Assembly (NCBI GenBank): GCA_020631735.1
Contig: CM036221.1
Coordinates: 9,777,381 to 9,841,380 of the forward strand
DNA from: Saccharum officinarum
Lineage: Eukaryota; Streptophyta; Magnoliopsida; Poales; Poaceae
Reading direction: 5' to 3'
DNA length: 64,000 nucleotides
Shown here: positions 1 to 10,810 of the stretch, one piece after another
Layout: every line of letters begins with the position of its first letter
How positions within the stretch are numbered: position 1 is the stretch's first letter
Notes under the pieces: model-generated
What the model saw: the letters and a program-made list of their open reading frames with translations, nothing else
The model's database searches: none
Told to the model about the DNA's origin: nothing
Made by a program: the position numbers and the translations under genes

Positions 1-41
1 AAAAAAAGTTAAACGTCTTATAATTTGGGATGGAGGGAGTA
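1..41. mobile_element. End of a Stowaway-like MITE
   Basis: The window opens with a run of A and then a motif that reads, in reverse complement, as the terminal inverted repeat typical of grass Stowaway elements (CTCCCTCC followed by an AT-rich stretch and AAGACGTTT). It ends at a TA dinucleotide at 40-41, as expected for the TA target site. Only one end is inside the window, so pairing of the termini cannot be confirmed. Confidence 0.5.
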
Positions 42-407
42 GGGCGGAATAGCCATGGATGATGGATGTGAGAAGAGGACGTCACGACACGTTGAGCCAG
101 AGCGCCGGCCCAATCTATCGATCCTATAGATATATAGAATCAAAGCTCCAAGCTTGCAAATGCCATTTTTTCTTTACTCATGAGAATCAAAGTCAACCTG
201 GATTACGAGGATAAAGAAGATCTGATTTCAGACAAGAAAAACAAATGCAAGAGATAGATCCTGGTCAACTCTATAAACAAATCTTATTTGCTCCTCTTCA
301 GCAATGTCAACGCCGGCCTAGCTTGCCTGAATGCCTTCCTTCTTTGCTCGCCGCCCATTTTTGCCCCGACCGGCGCCACATTCCCCGATGCCAATCCAGA
401 TCCGGCG

Positions 408-2339
408 ATGGGCAACCGCGTGGCGAGGCTGGCCATGCCCTGCTTCGCGCCGGCCGACGGTCACGCCGCGGTCGACGCGCACCACCACCACACGGAGGCG
501 GCGGGGACAGGGGCGGCGGATGATGGCACCGGCGTCTGCCACATTCTCAGCTTCGACGGCCGCGACGGGCTCATCCACGGCGTGCTGCTGCCGTCGAACC
601 AGTCCACGGTGGGCGCCTCCTTGTTCCTAAGCGATCGGGCGTCCTTCTCCGGCTCGTCGTCGTTCGACAGCTCCAACTCCTTCTCGTTCCGGACGCTCCA
701 GCCGCGCCAGTACTCGGGCCCGCTGGACAGCTACGGCGGCAGCAGCAGCATCGCGTCGACGTCGACGTCTGCGACGAACTCGGGCGTGTCGTCGGTGCCG
801 CGCCTCCCCGCGCGCACCGACGAGCAGATCCTCGCGGACCTCTACGCCACGCGGCACCGGCGGCGGCAGTGCCTGCTGCAGCAGCAGGCGTCCAGCGGGG
901 CCAGCTCGCTCCTCGGCGGCCTCCGCAGGGCAGTCGCGTCGGTGCTGCGCGCGGGGCCCTGCGTGTCCCCGGCGGCGGGAAGGAGCACGCCGTGGCAGTC
1001 GGCAACGGAGGCGCGCCGGCGGACGACGGCGGCGCGGCGAGGGTGCAGTGGGCTCGCGGGAAGGCCGGGGAGGACAGGGTGCACGTTGTGGTGTCGGAGG
1101 AGCACGGCTGGATGTTCGTCGGCATCTACGACGGCTTCAACGGGCCCGACGCCACCGACTACCTCGTCGCGCACCTGTACGCGGCCGTGTGCCGCGAGCT
1201 CGACGGCGTGCTGCTGCGAGCGGAGTCTGAGGAGGAGGAGGAGTCTGAGGCGGCGGCGCGGTGCAACGGCCGCGCACGCGGCGCGCGGGGGCGCGACCAC
1301 GACGTGCTGGCCGCGCTGGCGCGCGCGCTGAGGAGCACGGAGGCCGGGTACTTCGCGGAGGCGGAGGCGCGCGCGGCGGAGTGCCCCGAGCTGGCGATGA
1401 TGGGGTCGTGCGTGCTGGTGGCGCTGGTGAAGGGCGCCGACGTGTACGTGATGAACGTCGGCGACAGCCGCGCCGTGCTGGCGCAGCGCGCCGAGCCCGA
1501 CCTGTCGCGCGCCCTCGTCGGCGTCAAGGAGGAGATCAAGCGGCAGTTCGACGCGTGCGAGATGGGGGACCTCGTCGCGCTGCAGCTCACCATGGACCAC
1601 AGCACCAGCGTCTACAAGGTGCTTAACATGACACATACAGTCGATGGTGATCATCCATTCATTGTTTGGTCGCTCTGAGCGAGTTCTTGTTGCTGCATCT
1701 GCATGATGGGTTGGTTAATTTGATCGATTTGGTCGATGTTGATAATGCAGGAGGCGAGAAGGATCAGGAACGAGCACCCCGATGACCCCGGCTGCATCGT
1801 GAATGGCAGGGTGAAGGGTTCGTTGAAGGTGACGAGAGCATTCGGCGCCGGCTACCTGAAAGAGCCGAGGTGGAACAAGGCTCTGCTGGAGGTGTTCCGG
1901 GTGAATTACGTGGGGACGTCGCCGTACATCAGCTGCCGGCCGTACCTCCGGCACCACCGCGTGGGGCCACGGGACAAGTTCATGATCCTCGCCTCCGACG
2001 GCCTCTACGACTACCTGAGCAACGAGGAGGTGGTGGCGCAGGTGGACGCCTTCACCGCCAGCTACCCCGACGAGGACCCCGCCAAGTACCTCAGCCACGA
2101 GATCCTCCTCCGCGCCGCCAACCAAGCCGGTGAGTGAGTTCTTCACACATATGCAACTAGTGTTGCCATAGCTAGTGAATTGAACAAGCTATTGCAGTAT
2201 ATCTGATGGAGCGACGGTGGATGCAGGAATGGGGTTCCATGAGTTGCTCGAGGTTCAGCAAGGCGACAGGAGGCAGTACCATGACGACGTCTCCATCATC
2301 ATCATCTCGTTGGAGGGGAAGATTTGGAGCTCATCGTAG
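408..2339 (+). CDS. POLTERGEIST-like protein phosphatase 2C, with one apparent frameshift
   Basis: This is a Mg/Mn-dependent Ser/Thr phosphatase of the PP2C family. Proposed exons are 408-1618, 1751-2129 and 2227-2339, with GT-AG introns in phases 0 and 1. ATG 408 is chosen because the protein then starts MGN, a possible N-myristoylation site as in plant POL/PLL phosphatases. The catalytic part shows the PP2C signatures in order: [26 protein letters not shown] with the metal-binding [35 protein letters not shown] and a C-terminal YHDDVSII. The N-terminal roughly 200 residues are Ser-rich and low complexity. Reading frame changes once between about 965 and 980, inside a GGC-rich tract, as if one base were missing. 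Exon lengths sum to 1703 nt, so restoring one base gives 568 codons including the stop. This could be a sequencing indel or a real lesion. Family assignment is firm; the POL-like subgroup is inferred from the long N-terminus and MGN start. Confidence 0.85.
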
Positions 2340-2512
2340 GTTTCCTTAAGAATTATTGTTGTCATACTGATCATGGCATTGTAATCGTGGTAGCATGCAG
2401 TATACTGATTATTTACAATGTATACTGTAAAAAACGAACAGACTAGCTAATTCTTTGAGCAAAAAGTTTTGGCAGCAGTTTCTCTCAGTTTGTATTTCTT
2501 GTAGTTGTAGGT

Positions 2513-2518
2513 AATAAA
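2513..2518 (+). other. Candidate poly(A) signal of the PP2C gene
   Basis: AATAAA lies about 175 nt after the PP2C stop codon in an AT-rich stretch, before the next promoter. Plant poly(A) signals are loose, so this is only a candidate. Confidence 0.35.
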
Positions 2519-2772
2519 GGAGCTCACTTGTTTCAATTGAAATTCAGTTGGCACAGTACAGACCTTTAGTTAAAGCTTTATGTCAAAAATATAAAGATTT
2601 TTAAAGATGAACTATGATGATACTATTCTTTGCAAAAAAAAACCTATGATGATACCATATGTTCATCTTCAATTGTTTGAAATCTTTGCTGATGGGGAAT
2701 GATGAGCAACAGACAAGACAGTTGGACCAAAAGGCCGAAAGATACGGCCCAAGCAAAAGCGATCCAGCCCAG

Positions 2773-2780
2773 TATAAAAA
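2773..2780 (+). promoter_or_regulatory. TATA box of the pectin acetylesterase gene
   Basis: TATAAAAA sits 130 nt before ATG 2903. Transcription would be expected to start near 2805, leaving a 5' UTR of about 100 nt that is rich in CT and GC. The region 2340-2772 between the two genes is AT-rich and shows no coding potential. Confidence 0.5.
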
Positions 2781-2902
2781 CTGGGGACACGCGCCGCCAC
2801 CAACCGCAGGAGCAGAGCACGAGCACTCCACTCTGCTGCCTCTGCCTGCCTGCAGCCCAGCCGTCGCGATCAGATCCTGCGCTACCCTGCCCAGCCCCGG
2901 TC

Positions 2903-5900
2903 ATGCCGCCGCCGTCGCCGTCGGCCCCGGCCTCGCACCACCTGCGCCTGTGGTGGAGGCGCCGCGGCCGGGCCGGCGCGGTCGGGGCCACCTTCGCCGT
3001 CGCGCTGCTCGCGGCCGCGCTGCTCCTCGCGCTCTCCAGCTACGCCTCCGTAGTATTCCCCGCGTCCGGTGGGCGCCGCGGCCCCGCCCTCGTCGGGCTC
3101 ACCCTCGTCCGCCGCGCCAGCGAGAAGGGCGCGCGTGAGTTCCTTCCCGGCAACCCCCACGCCCTCGTTTTAAATTTCAATTTCAAATTTCGAACGGCCG
3201 TTCGTTCGTACTCGTACCGTCGTCGTACGTACGGTACCTCGAGTACTTTCCGACCAGGAATCGGCCTCGGGATCTGAGTCGGGTTTCTGCTCTGGTTTTT
3301 GGCAGTGTGCTTGGATGGGAGCGCGCCCGGGTACCATCTGCAGAGAGGGTCTGGGAGTGGATCGCAGAGCTGGCTAATCCACTTGGAGGTAGGTGACGTT
3401 TTCGATCGGCATCACGTTTTGATACGAACTCGTGCGTTTTGGTCTGGAAGCTCGTTCGGACAATGCGTGCGTTGTGAATTTCTATTCCAGGCATCGGATT
3501 GCGTAGCAATGTGGTGATAGGTACTAGTATTTCTTATTAAGGAAAATTCTTAAGTGAAGGTCTAAGGAAAATGCAGGAGGACTGCAGCGTTTTCCATTTT
3601 GCAGCGAAGCATAATGCACGATGACTACAACATAATCGTCTGTTGTTTGTTCCCTAACTTCTCTATGTTTTGCATCCTTTAGGGTGGAGGCTGGTGCCGT
3701 AATCTCAAGTCTTGTGCCTCACGTCAGAGATCGATGTTGGGCTCGTCCCGGTACATGGAAGGCCAGGTTGAGTTTACAGGGATCTTGAGCGATGATGAGT
3801 CTCAGAATCCCGGTATTGAAGTTTCCCATCTCTCTGATGTTTGTTACCTTGTTCTTTTTTTTTTGTCTAAATTGCAATATTAGACCCGTTAGTATGTCTT
3901 CAGAATTGGGTAGTAGTGCCTGCATATAGGTTTGACTGTACAATTTTCACTTTTTTTAGAAGCGTTTCTATTTTGCATATTAACCAATTAAGTCATATTT
4001 CACTACAAAATGTAGGAATCCGATATAATATTCATGAGATGTAACTAGCTAGCTAGCCGTATGCACTTTCATATTATTGTTCTAGTGTTTTAAGTTCCAG
4101 TTAACTACGAATCGCCTTGCTTCTCGACAAGATAGGCGCCCCCTGTAGTCCTGTAGTATTTACATGCTTTCAACTCCGTCTTAATTTCTCGCTTCAAGCA
4201 GTTAATTCCTGATCCTTACTTCAGCAATGAAATAGTCATCTTTTTTTTTTGAAGAAGTAGGGAGGGGAGGCCCCTACCTAATTTGTATTAAAATTGCAAA
4301 CTGTACAAATGCATGTTCAAAGCCAAGAGGCTCACATAAGCGACAACAGAAATATTCATATGCTCAATAGCTCTGCTATCAATTCGCAGACTTTTACAAC
4401 TGGAATAAAGTGAAGATAAGGTATTGCGACGGGGCATCATTCTCTGGGAATGTAAAAGATGAATTGCAGGTCTGATTTGCTTATTTTCCAGCAAATTCTG
4501 CTTAATACTCGGTAAGTATAACAAGTCTTGTTCTGTGAATTCGTGCAGAATGGCACAAGATTCTTCTTCAGAGGCCAGCGTATCTGGGAAGCAGTTATGA
4601 ACGAACTTGTAGTTAAGGGGCTCAGAAATGCTAAACAGGTCATTCCTTGCAAGTAGAATCGACTGCCTTTTTCTTCATGAAAAAATAGTACGGATTACAA
4701 TAGTACTAGGCCATGTTTAGTTACCCTCAAAATTCCAAGTTTTTTCACTCTCTCTCCATCACATCAATTTTTAGCCGCTTGCATGGAGTATTAAATGTAG
4801 GTAAAAAAAATAACTAATTACACAGTTTAGTTGGAAATCACGAGATGAATCTTTTGAGCCTAGTTGGTCCACGATTGGACAATATTTGTCAAATAAGACG
4901 AAAGTGGTACTATTCATCGGGTTGAAAAAACTTTCAATCTAAACAAGGCCCTAGTCTCATGTACTTTTGCATTCAATGAAAGGGTCTCTCTATCATTAAC
5001 TCATTGTCTTTGAGCTACTAACTATTTTGGATGCTTTACATTGATGATTTTATTCCTATATGTAGCACCTATAATTATGTGCTTGCAAGTTTAGTTCTAG
5101 GTGTGATTAGGAATGTATATATTGGTTGCATTTTAGTTCTAGGTGTGATTAGGAATGTATATATTGGTTGCATACTACTTATTTCATCTTTTCCTGTATA
5201 AAGTAATTATAAACCACTGTACTGATAGTGTGACGCTGATATTCTATTTCCAGCTTTCAGGCTTTCCTAACAGGATGCTCTGCTGGTGGGCTAGCCACTT
5301 ACATTCACTGTGATTCTTTCCGTGTGCTTCTACCAAAAGATTCTAGGGTTAAGTGTCTCGCAGATGGCGGTTTTTTCCTTGACGTGTATGTCTCTAGCAT
5401 CCTGTGACTGATATTGATATATTTTTCCATTTATTCATCTGTCATCTTGTGTTGTGTGGTTTATCCTTTCACATGCATGTGTAAACTCTACTGTTGATAA
5501 TCTGAAGTAAGGTTCCACAAACTGCTGGTGGCAGGAAATGCCAGGGTTACTAATCAGGCTAATTTAGACATTTAGAAATGCATGGGACCATAGTTGAACT
5601 CTGAAGTACTTGTATCTCACAGCATTCAATGTCAATGAAAACCATTTCAATAATCAGATGCATTTTTTATTTTTGAACGTCACCTGGCCTTATGTTAAAG
5701 GCATCACCAATCATATATCTTACTTGCTCATTTAAACATTTTCAAATGCCAGTCACTAAGCACCAAATTTCACGTTTGTTAAATTCCTGTTACCAATCAG
5801 GAATGAGATTTATCTCTAGTAAATAAATAAAAAAGTGGGAAATTGGAATCTACAACTTTGATGTGTACTTGGTTCCTATCTATTTCCTTGGTTTGTTCTT

Positions 5901-6899
5901 CAATTACAGAGAAGACATTTCTGGGAGAAGGACAATGCAGTCTTTCTACAGTGATGTTGTTCGCCTTCACGGTCTAAGGGAAAGGTTTTCACATTGTAAC
6001 TCAAACATGGAGGCAGGCCAGGTTAGTACTTAATCTTCAATATAATATATAATAATTAGCCACAATAGTGTCATCACTCATTGCCATCGCTGAATGTATG
6101 ATATTCTAAAACTGCCATTTACACTGTGTTCCAGTGTTTGTTTCCACGTGAAGTTGTGAAACACATTGTCAACCCAATCTTTGTTCTTAATCCAGCATAT
6201 GATGCTTGGCAGGTACCCTCACCATATCCATCCTATTTCAGACTGTCCTATTTTTGCGTTAAAAATATCAGTTTCAACATGCTCATACTTGAAGATTTAT
6301 GTTTCAGGTACAACATGCATTGGCTCCAGAATCATCTGACCCTCAACATTCATGGCTGGACTGTAGATTGGATATTAGCAAGTGCAGCTCTGAACAACTT
6401 GAAATTCTCCAAGGTTGACTCACCCTCCATACGACATTTCCTTTTTCACTTATCTAGCTTCCAGAGACCTGAATTCATGGTCATGTTTTACCATGCCCAA
6501 TACAAAAATTTACAGGTTTCAGGAAAGAACTGCATGACGCTATAAGTGAAGTTAAGCAGAAAAGGGACTGGGGATTTTATATCAACTCGTGCTTTGTTCA
6601 TTGTCAGTCACTAAACTCGTTGACTTGGCACTCTCCAACTTCCCCCAGAGTCAACAATAAGGTGCTGTAACCATCATAAATGAATTCGGTGATAACAATC
6701 ACTTTTAATCTCATCTTCACGATACTTTGCCTGCCATTCTGATCTTAGTTTTTTCCCCTTTCGATGGAACGAGAGCATTGCAGAAGCAGTTGGAGACTGG
6801 TTCTTTGACAGAAGAGAGGTTGAAGGAGATAGATTGCGAATATCCCTGCAACCGACGTGCCACAACTTGGTCTTCGCAAGGCCTTTCAAGAAGATATGA
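2903..6899 (+). CDS. Pectin acetylesterase (Notum-like family), 11 exons
   Basis: The product removes acetyl groups from pectin in the wall or secretory path. Exons read by eye: 2903-3134, 3306-3388, 3683-3812, 4390-4469, 4549-4638, 5261-5385, 5910-6021, 6135-6212, 6308-6413, 6516-6661 and 6774-6899. All junctions are GT-AG, phases agree, and the sum is 1308 nt, a 435-residue protein of normal family length. A basic N-terminus is followed by a hydrophobic stretch (about residues 25-50), a signal anchor or signal peptide. Motifs in order are [19 protein letters not shown], the nucleophile motif GCSAGG (Ser), [17 protein letters not shown] (probable catalytic Asp) and NSCFVHCQ (probable catalytic His). 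Near the C-terminus the frame departs from the family pattern for about 13 residues (see findings). Introns contain a MITE, a 42-bp tandem repeat and a poly-T-headed insertion. Family call is firm; the exon 11 acceptor (AACGAG before AGC) is the least certain junction. Confidence 0.85.
4241..4385 (-). mobile_element. Poly-T-headed retroposon-like insertion in PAE intron 3
   Basis: A run of ten T at 4241-4250 is followed by GAAGAAGTAGGGAGGGGAGG and an AT-rich stretch, the look of a SINE or LINE 3' end in reverse orientation. It reaches almost to the acceptor of exon 4 at 4389. I saw no clear target duplication, so the limits are approximate. Confidence 0.3.
4709..4950. mobile_element. MITE in PAE intron 5
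   Basis: The 242-bp stretch begins GGCCATGTTTAG and ends CTAAACAAGGCC, an imperfect terminal inverted repeat, and is flanked on both sides by CTA (4706-4708 and 4951-4953). It contains the internal phrase TTTGTCAAATAAGACGAAAG that recurs in the MITE at 35898-36115, so both belong to one family of abundant grass MITEs. A 3-bp target duplication suggests a Tourist/PIF-Harbinger type. Confidence 0.7.
5090..5173. repeat. 42-bp perfect tandem duplication in PAE intron 5
   Basis: Copies 5090-5131 and 5132-5173 both start TTTAGTTCTAGGTGTGATTA and appear identical. The duplication lies about 90 nt upstream of the exon 6 acceptor and looks recent. Confidence 0.9.
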
Positions 6900-7658
6900 A
6901 GTTTTGGCCTCTTGTTTTGCTGTGGTTTTGTTGTAAAAATTAGAAAATAACTTGTCAATAGCCTTTCTTGAACTTATTTTACCGAGTGGTACCCCGAAAA
7001 TTATATATACTTGACATATGCAAAGTATAGTTGTAAAGATATCAGAACTATCCAATGAGCATTTATACTTAGAAGAAGCATGCGTATCGTTATGCGGTGA
7101 TGATGCTATTGGCAATTGGCCAGTTTATTTCTAACTGATGCTTGACAGTGACTCCGATGAGGGTCCACCCGGCCTGATGAAGTTGAAGGATGAATCAATT
7201 TCAAGTGGAGTTGGAGGTAGAGGCGTAGAGGCTCAGGCTGCTGTGGAACAAGGAGCACACTAGAACAGTGGAATTTTGTCCACCTCCAGTCGTGCTCAAC
7301 TTGGACGTGACTTTCTCAGCTCTGGAGCACCTGTAGCTGTAGGTACGCATGCCCGTGCCAGGACTGTTTCTCTCCTTATCAATCATAGCTTTCTTTACCT
7401 TTTGTTTCCGAGAGCTTTCACCATCTGGTGAGAAGCTCCAACTCTTGGAAATTTCTAAGAATTTGAAGCCATAATAGGTGGGAAACACGGTTGAACGAAC
7501 AAAGCTGGAGAGAAACCGAAGAAGATTTTTTGCATCGATAGAGTCGAGCAGAAAAGCGAAGTTGCAGCAGCGGCGGCATTAGCTGTTCGCTGTCGTGTTT
7601 GCTGGGCCATAGCGCATCAATGGCACTATGGGAAGGCAAATTGTGCTACTCTTTTCCA
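6900..7658. other. PAE 3' region and unassigned sequence up to the gap
   Basis: After the PAE stop at 6897-6899 the sequence is AT-rich 3' UTR-like DNA to about 7140. From 7145 to 7640 it is more GC-balanced. On the minus strand a frame without ATG is open from roughly 7580 to 7201 and on the plus strand a short acidic frame runs 7147-7263. I recognise neither, and the gap at 7659 may cut a gene here. Confidence 0.3.
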
Positions 7659-7758
7659 NNNNNNNNNNNNNNNNNNNNNNNNNNNNNNNNNNNNNNNNNN
7701 NNNNNNNNNNNNNNNNNNNNNNNNNNNNNNNNNNNNNNNNNNNNNNNNNNNNNNNNNN
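7659..7758. other. Assembly gap (100 N)
   Basis: Exactly 100 N, the conventional placeholder for a gap of unknown size. The sequences on both sides (minus-strand open frame to the left, AT-rich DNA to the right) need not be adjacent in the genome. Confidence 0.99.
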
Positions 7759-8149
7759 TGATTTACAAATAACAGCAATCAAGCACAACAAAGAGTTTGT
7801 TCCAATTACTTTTTCTTTAATTATAAGACAGGAGAAGGACGAAAGGCCCTGTGGTTGGCATATCATGTGCAGGTCAGTCCATTTACATTCATAGCATCTA
7901 AGATTGTAGCATCGAATTAATGGCTAACAAACCCAAGTTAACAAATAATGCAAATCTAAGGGCTGGAAATGAGAGCTAAAAGACAGTAGAGCTCAGAAGT
8001 GCCAGAGAATTACAATTCTATGTTGTTTGTTGCAAATAAGGAACCCAACTAAGACATAAAACAAAGCTTGAATGTAATTAAGCAGGAAGGCCTAGCACAG
8101 TTGCTGGGTGGTGTGTACACCCTGGTCGACCACCTAAGTTTAAGATGCA

Positions 8150-8758
8150 AGAGCTGAACAAATTATACCTCTGAATTTGCTAAGAAAGGATCTGTTGCCA
8201 CGAACTGCCTCATCATTGACAGTGAGGTGGTTCCACAAGTCATCCTCTGAGGGCCTAGTCAGAAAATTGCTGCAGAAGAACAAGTCCAATCTGTAAGGCT
8301 GCCTGCCTGCCAAGAAGAAACAACGCGTGGCATTGCTGAAGTACCCAAAAACGGCCAAGGTGGATCCACAGGGCTGTCTCCGGCCCATCAGGATTCCTCT
8401 GAGGAAAATGCAGCGCCTGCGCCGTTATCAGCACAGTCCTCGCCGTGCGCTCGTAGATCCTACTGGCCTTGGCGAGGCGCAGCCAGCCCCCGCCGTCTGC
8501 TCGCTCAAGCACCAAGAACTGTGTTGGCCGTCAAGCTCCAGCCTCCAGGCAACCACCTTCTTTCTGCAACCACCTCCCGTTGTGCACCCCCACAGTATTA
8601 GAGCGCCTTGTGGCCTTGGGGAACGTCGCGTCCCCGAACCGCAGCGGCAGCGTGGAGAAGCAGACGGGCTTCCCCCTGGAGGACTTGATGTAGTACTCGT
8701 CCACAGCGTAGATCTGGAGCTCGGCGTTTCCTCGTGCAACACGCCCCGCCGCCGCCAT
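8150..8758 (-). pseudogene. EDM2-like N-terminal fragment, frameshifted
   Basis: On the minus strand, ATG 8758 opens a frame that matches what I recall of the N-terminus of grass ENHANCED DOWNY MILDEW 2-like PHD-finger chromatin proteins. Segments occur in order but in different frames: DEYYIKSSRGKPVCFSTLPL, then AWRLELDGQH, then GGGWLRLAKASRIYERTART followed by VLITAQALHF, then RPSEDDLWNHLTVNDEAV ending at a possible donor near 8167. At least three frame changes are needed between 8580 and 8270, so this copy cannot make the full domain. No PHD finger is seen downstream (leftward), where only 400 nt separate it from the gap. The gene may continue beyond the gap, or this may be an isolated captured fragment. 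The identification is from memory of the family and is moderate. Confidence 0.5.
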
Positions 8759-8759
8759 T

Positions 8760-10459
8760 TCTGTGTCCGCCTCAGGTCAGCAGCGTGCCCAAGTTTCTTG
8801 CCGCTGCACAATGCAAGGAGAAATCGCGATGAGCTGGGAAGAGAGAAAGAGATGAAATTTCGGATAAAAACCCCAAGAATGCCCCACAAATCCGTGGCAG
8901 TGAGTGAGCGAGGTTCTTGCGTCTTACCGAGGGAGGGGAATCGATTCGCTGCACGCAGGTTGGGGGCGGCGAGAGTCGGTGGGGGCGCGGGGCGTCGGCC
9001 GTCTGCACGGGCGCGAGGCCGCGGAGAAAGGAGACGGGCACCGGCGCACCGCCAGTGGAGAGGCAGGCTGAGAGGGATGGCGAGCTCTGCTCTGCTCGGG
9101 GCTCGGCCGTCTCCTACTACTCGGATGCTTTTTGGCCAGAGAGTGGCAGCGTTTTTTTTTTTTTTTTGAGGGAGGCAGCGCTTTTTGGCCACGCGGCCGA
9201 CGGCGAGGCACTCCGGGTGGGAGAGGAGACGGCGCGGCGGCCACGCGGCGAGCGTGGCGGCGCGCTCTTTGTGGGATGCTGGGCCGGTTTTGGGCCGGAC
9301 CTGGCCTGAATAGTGAACGACAATAAAAGTTTCCCTAGCCCAGTAGCCCTCACCGAAGAAACAAGGAGTTAGGTTTTTCTTCGCAATTAAAATTACCATT
9401 CACCAAAAAATAAAACTATTTTTTGTTTTCACTCCTATAATAAATCGTGATACAGTATATATGAGATATATCGACCGTATTAATGTAAAATTGTTAAACA
9501 TACCTAGAAGCTTTTAGGAAATTTTGAATCCCTGTGCACTCAGGGCAAGATCACGTTCTAAAATGTAAAGATTGGCACAAGTGCTAGAAAATGGTGCACC
9601 CAAAACATACTTAGGGAGGATCCAATCCCCAAGCTGATTTATTCCACCCCTGGAACTGGAATGAGTGGATCCGTGCCTGTCACCATTCCCTGCTTGTAAC
9701 TAATACTTAGGGAGCATGGATCTGAAACATGTGTTGCTTGGGGTACTGAAACAGCTTGGGGAAGTGTCGGCTGTTACATGTTTTGAAGATGATCAACCAA
9801 TTGCAAAGATATAACAAGGCACACCTATAGCCGTACAGAGTTACAAAAATTTGGAAACTTTTGATTTGACTAGGATCATGCCCGTGGGAAAAAATTATTT
9901 GAAATTTTGAATGTTATTTGAAAGTTGAATGTGTTGTGTACCACTACCAAAGAATGGCTGATGAAGAACCAGACTGCAGGTGATGGTGAGGCAGGCTGGG
10001 CAACCATGTTCGTTGGAACATGGCCATCCCTTGGGCTTTCTATGCATAACTGAAATTTCCATGTATTGAATGGTACATCTATAAGCTTCATTGAGATACT
10101 TACATCATGAAGAATAGCAATCTGCAAAGAAGTAGTTATTCCACAAGTATGTACGAGGACTTCAGAGTTCACCCCCTGGAAAGGAGCACGGGCACGCTGC
10201 CCCCTTCTTTCCTGGGGCTGCTCGGTCAGGCGCTTCAAGGCTCGTCGCTGGGCTGATGCTGACCATGGCGCGGGCAGTTCCGACGACGAGCCTCTCCTGC
10301 TGTGGTGCGCCCGTCATTTCTGGATGTCGCCTGCAAGGCTCAGCCTAGGTCCTACCTCGATGCCGTCCTCCGTCACGCGTTGCCGGCGTCGACACCCCCG
10401 CAGCACACCCAGCCATCAGCAGTGGTCCGGGGCTGGGGCGGTGTTGACACTGGTTAGCA
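8760..10459. other. Mostly noncoding region between the EDM2-like fragment and the retrotransposon nest
   Basis: 8760-9330 is GC-rich and would be the 5' region of the minus-strand EDM2-like fragment; it contains a pure T tract at about 9150-9167, possibly a retroposon tail. 9330-10230 is AT-rich with no convincing open frame. 10240-10440 turns GC-rich again and could be a fragment of an unknown coding sequence. I assign no gene here. Confidence 0.4.
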
Positions 10460-10810
10460 GGGGTTGAAAGATCTTAATGGCTAGTGGAGAGTGAATAGCC
10501 TAAAATTTCTACAACAACACTAAAGCAACTTGGTTAGACAATAAGATGGCGATGCGAGTTTTGCACTAACCTACTAAAAAGAGCAAGCCATCTACCAAAT
10601 AATTCTAGTAGTTATGATCTCCAAGCACTTTCAAGGCTATGTCACTCAACTCTACACTAATGGAGATAGCTAGAACTAAGAACAACTAAAGAGCTAAGCT
10701 ACCAAACTAGTTACCACTACTAGTAAAGCTACACAAGATAACCGCAAAGAAGGGATGAGTGATATACCGCCTCGTAGTGAAATGAACCATCAATCATAAT
10801 AGAGAATGCC
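10460..10810 (-). mobile_element. Relic Sirevirus-like LTR, part 1 (split by the Tat element)
   Basis: The stretch around 10471-10505 (CTTAATGGCTAGTGGAGAGT, then GAATAGCCTAAAATTTC) is the reverse complement, with changes, of the end of the Sirevirus-type LTR at 56680-56725. The continuing sequence resumes at 25538, after the Tat element. The limits are approximate because the outer ends are degraded. Confidence 0.5.

Noticed and set aside
842..1654. 270-codon open frame antisense to the PP2C gene
   Set aside because: It is a GC-rich shadow of PP2C exon 1; the His/Val/Arg-rich translation has no family resemblance.
7201..7488. Minus-strand frame containing PTYYGFKFLEISKSW
   Set aside because: It looks somewhat protein-like but has no ATG, no known domain and runs toward a gap; kept only as a note in the region description.
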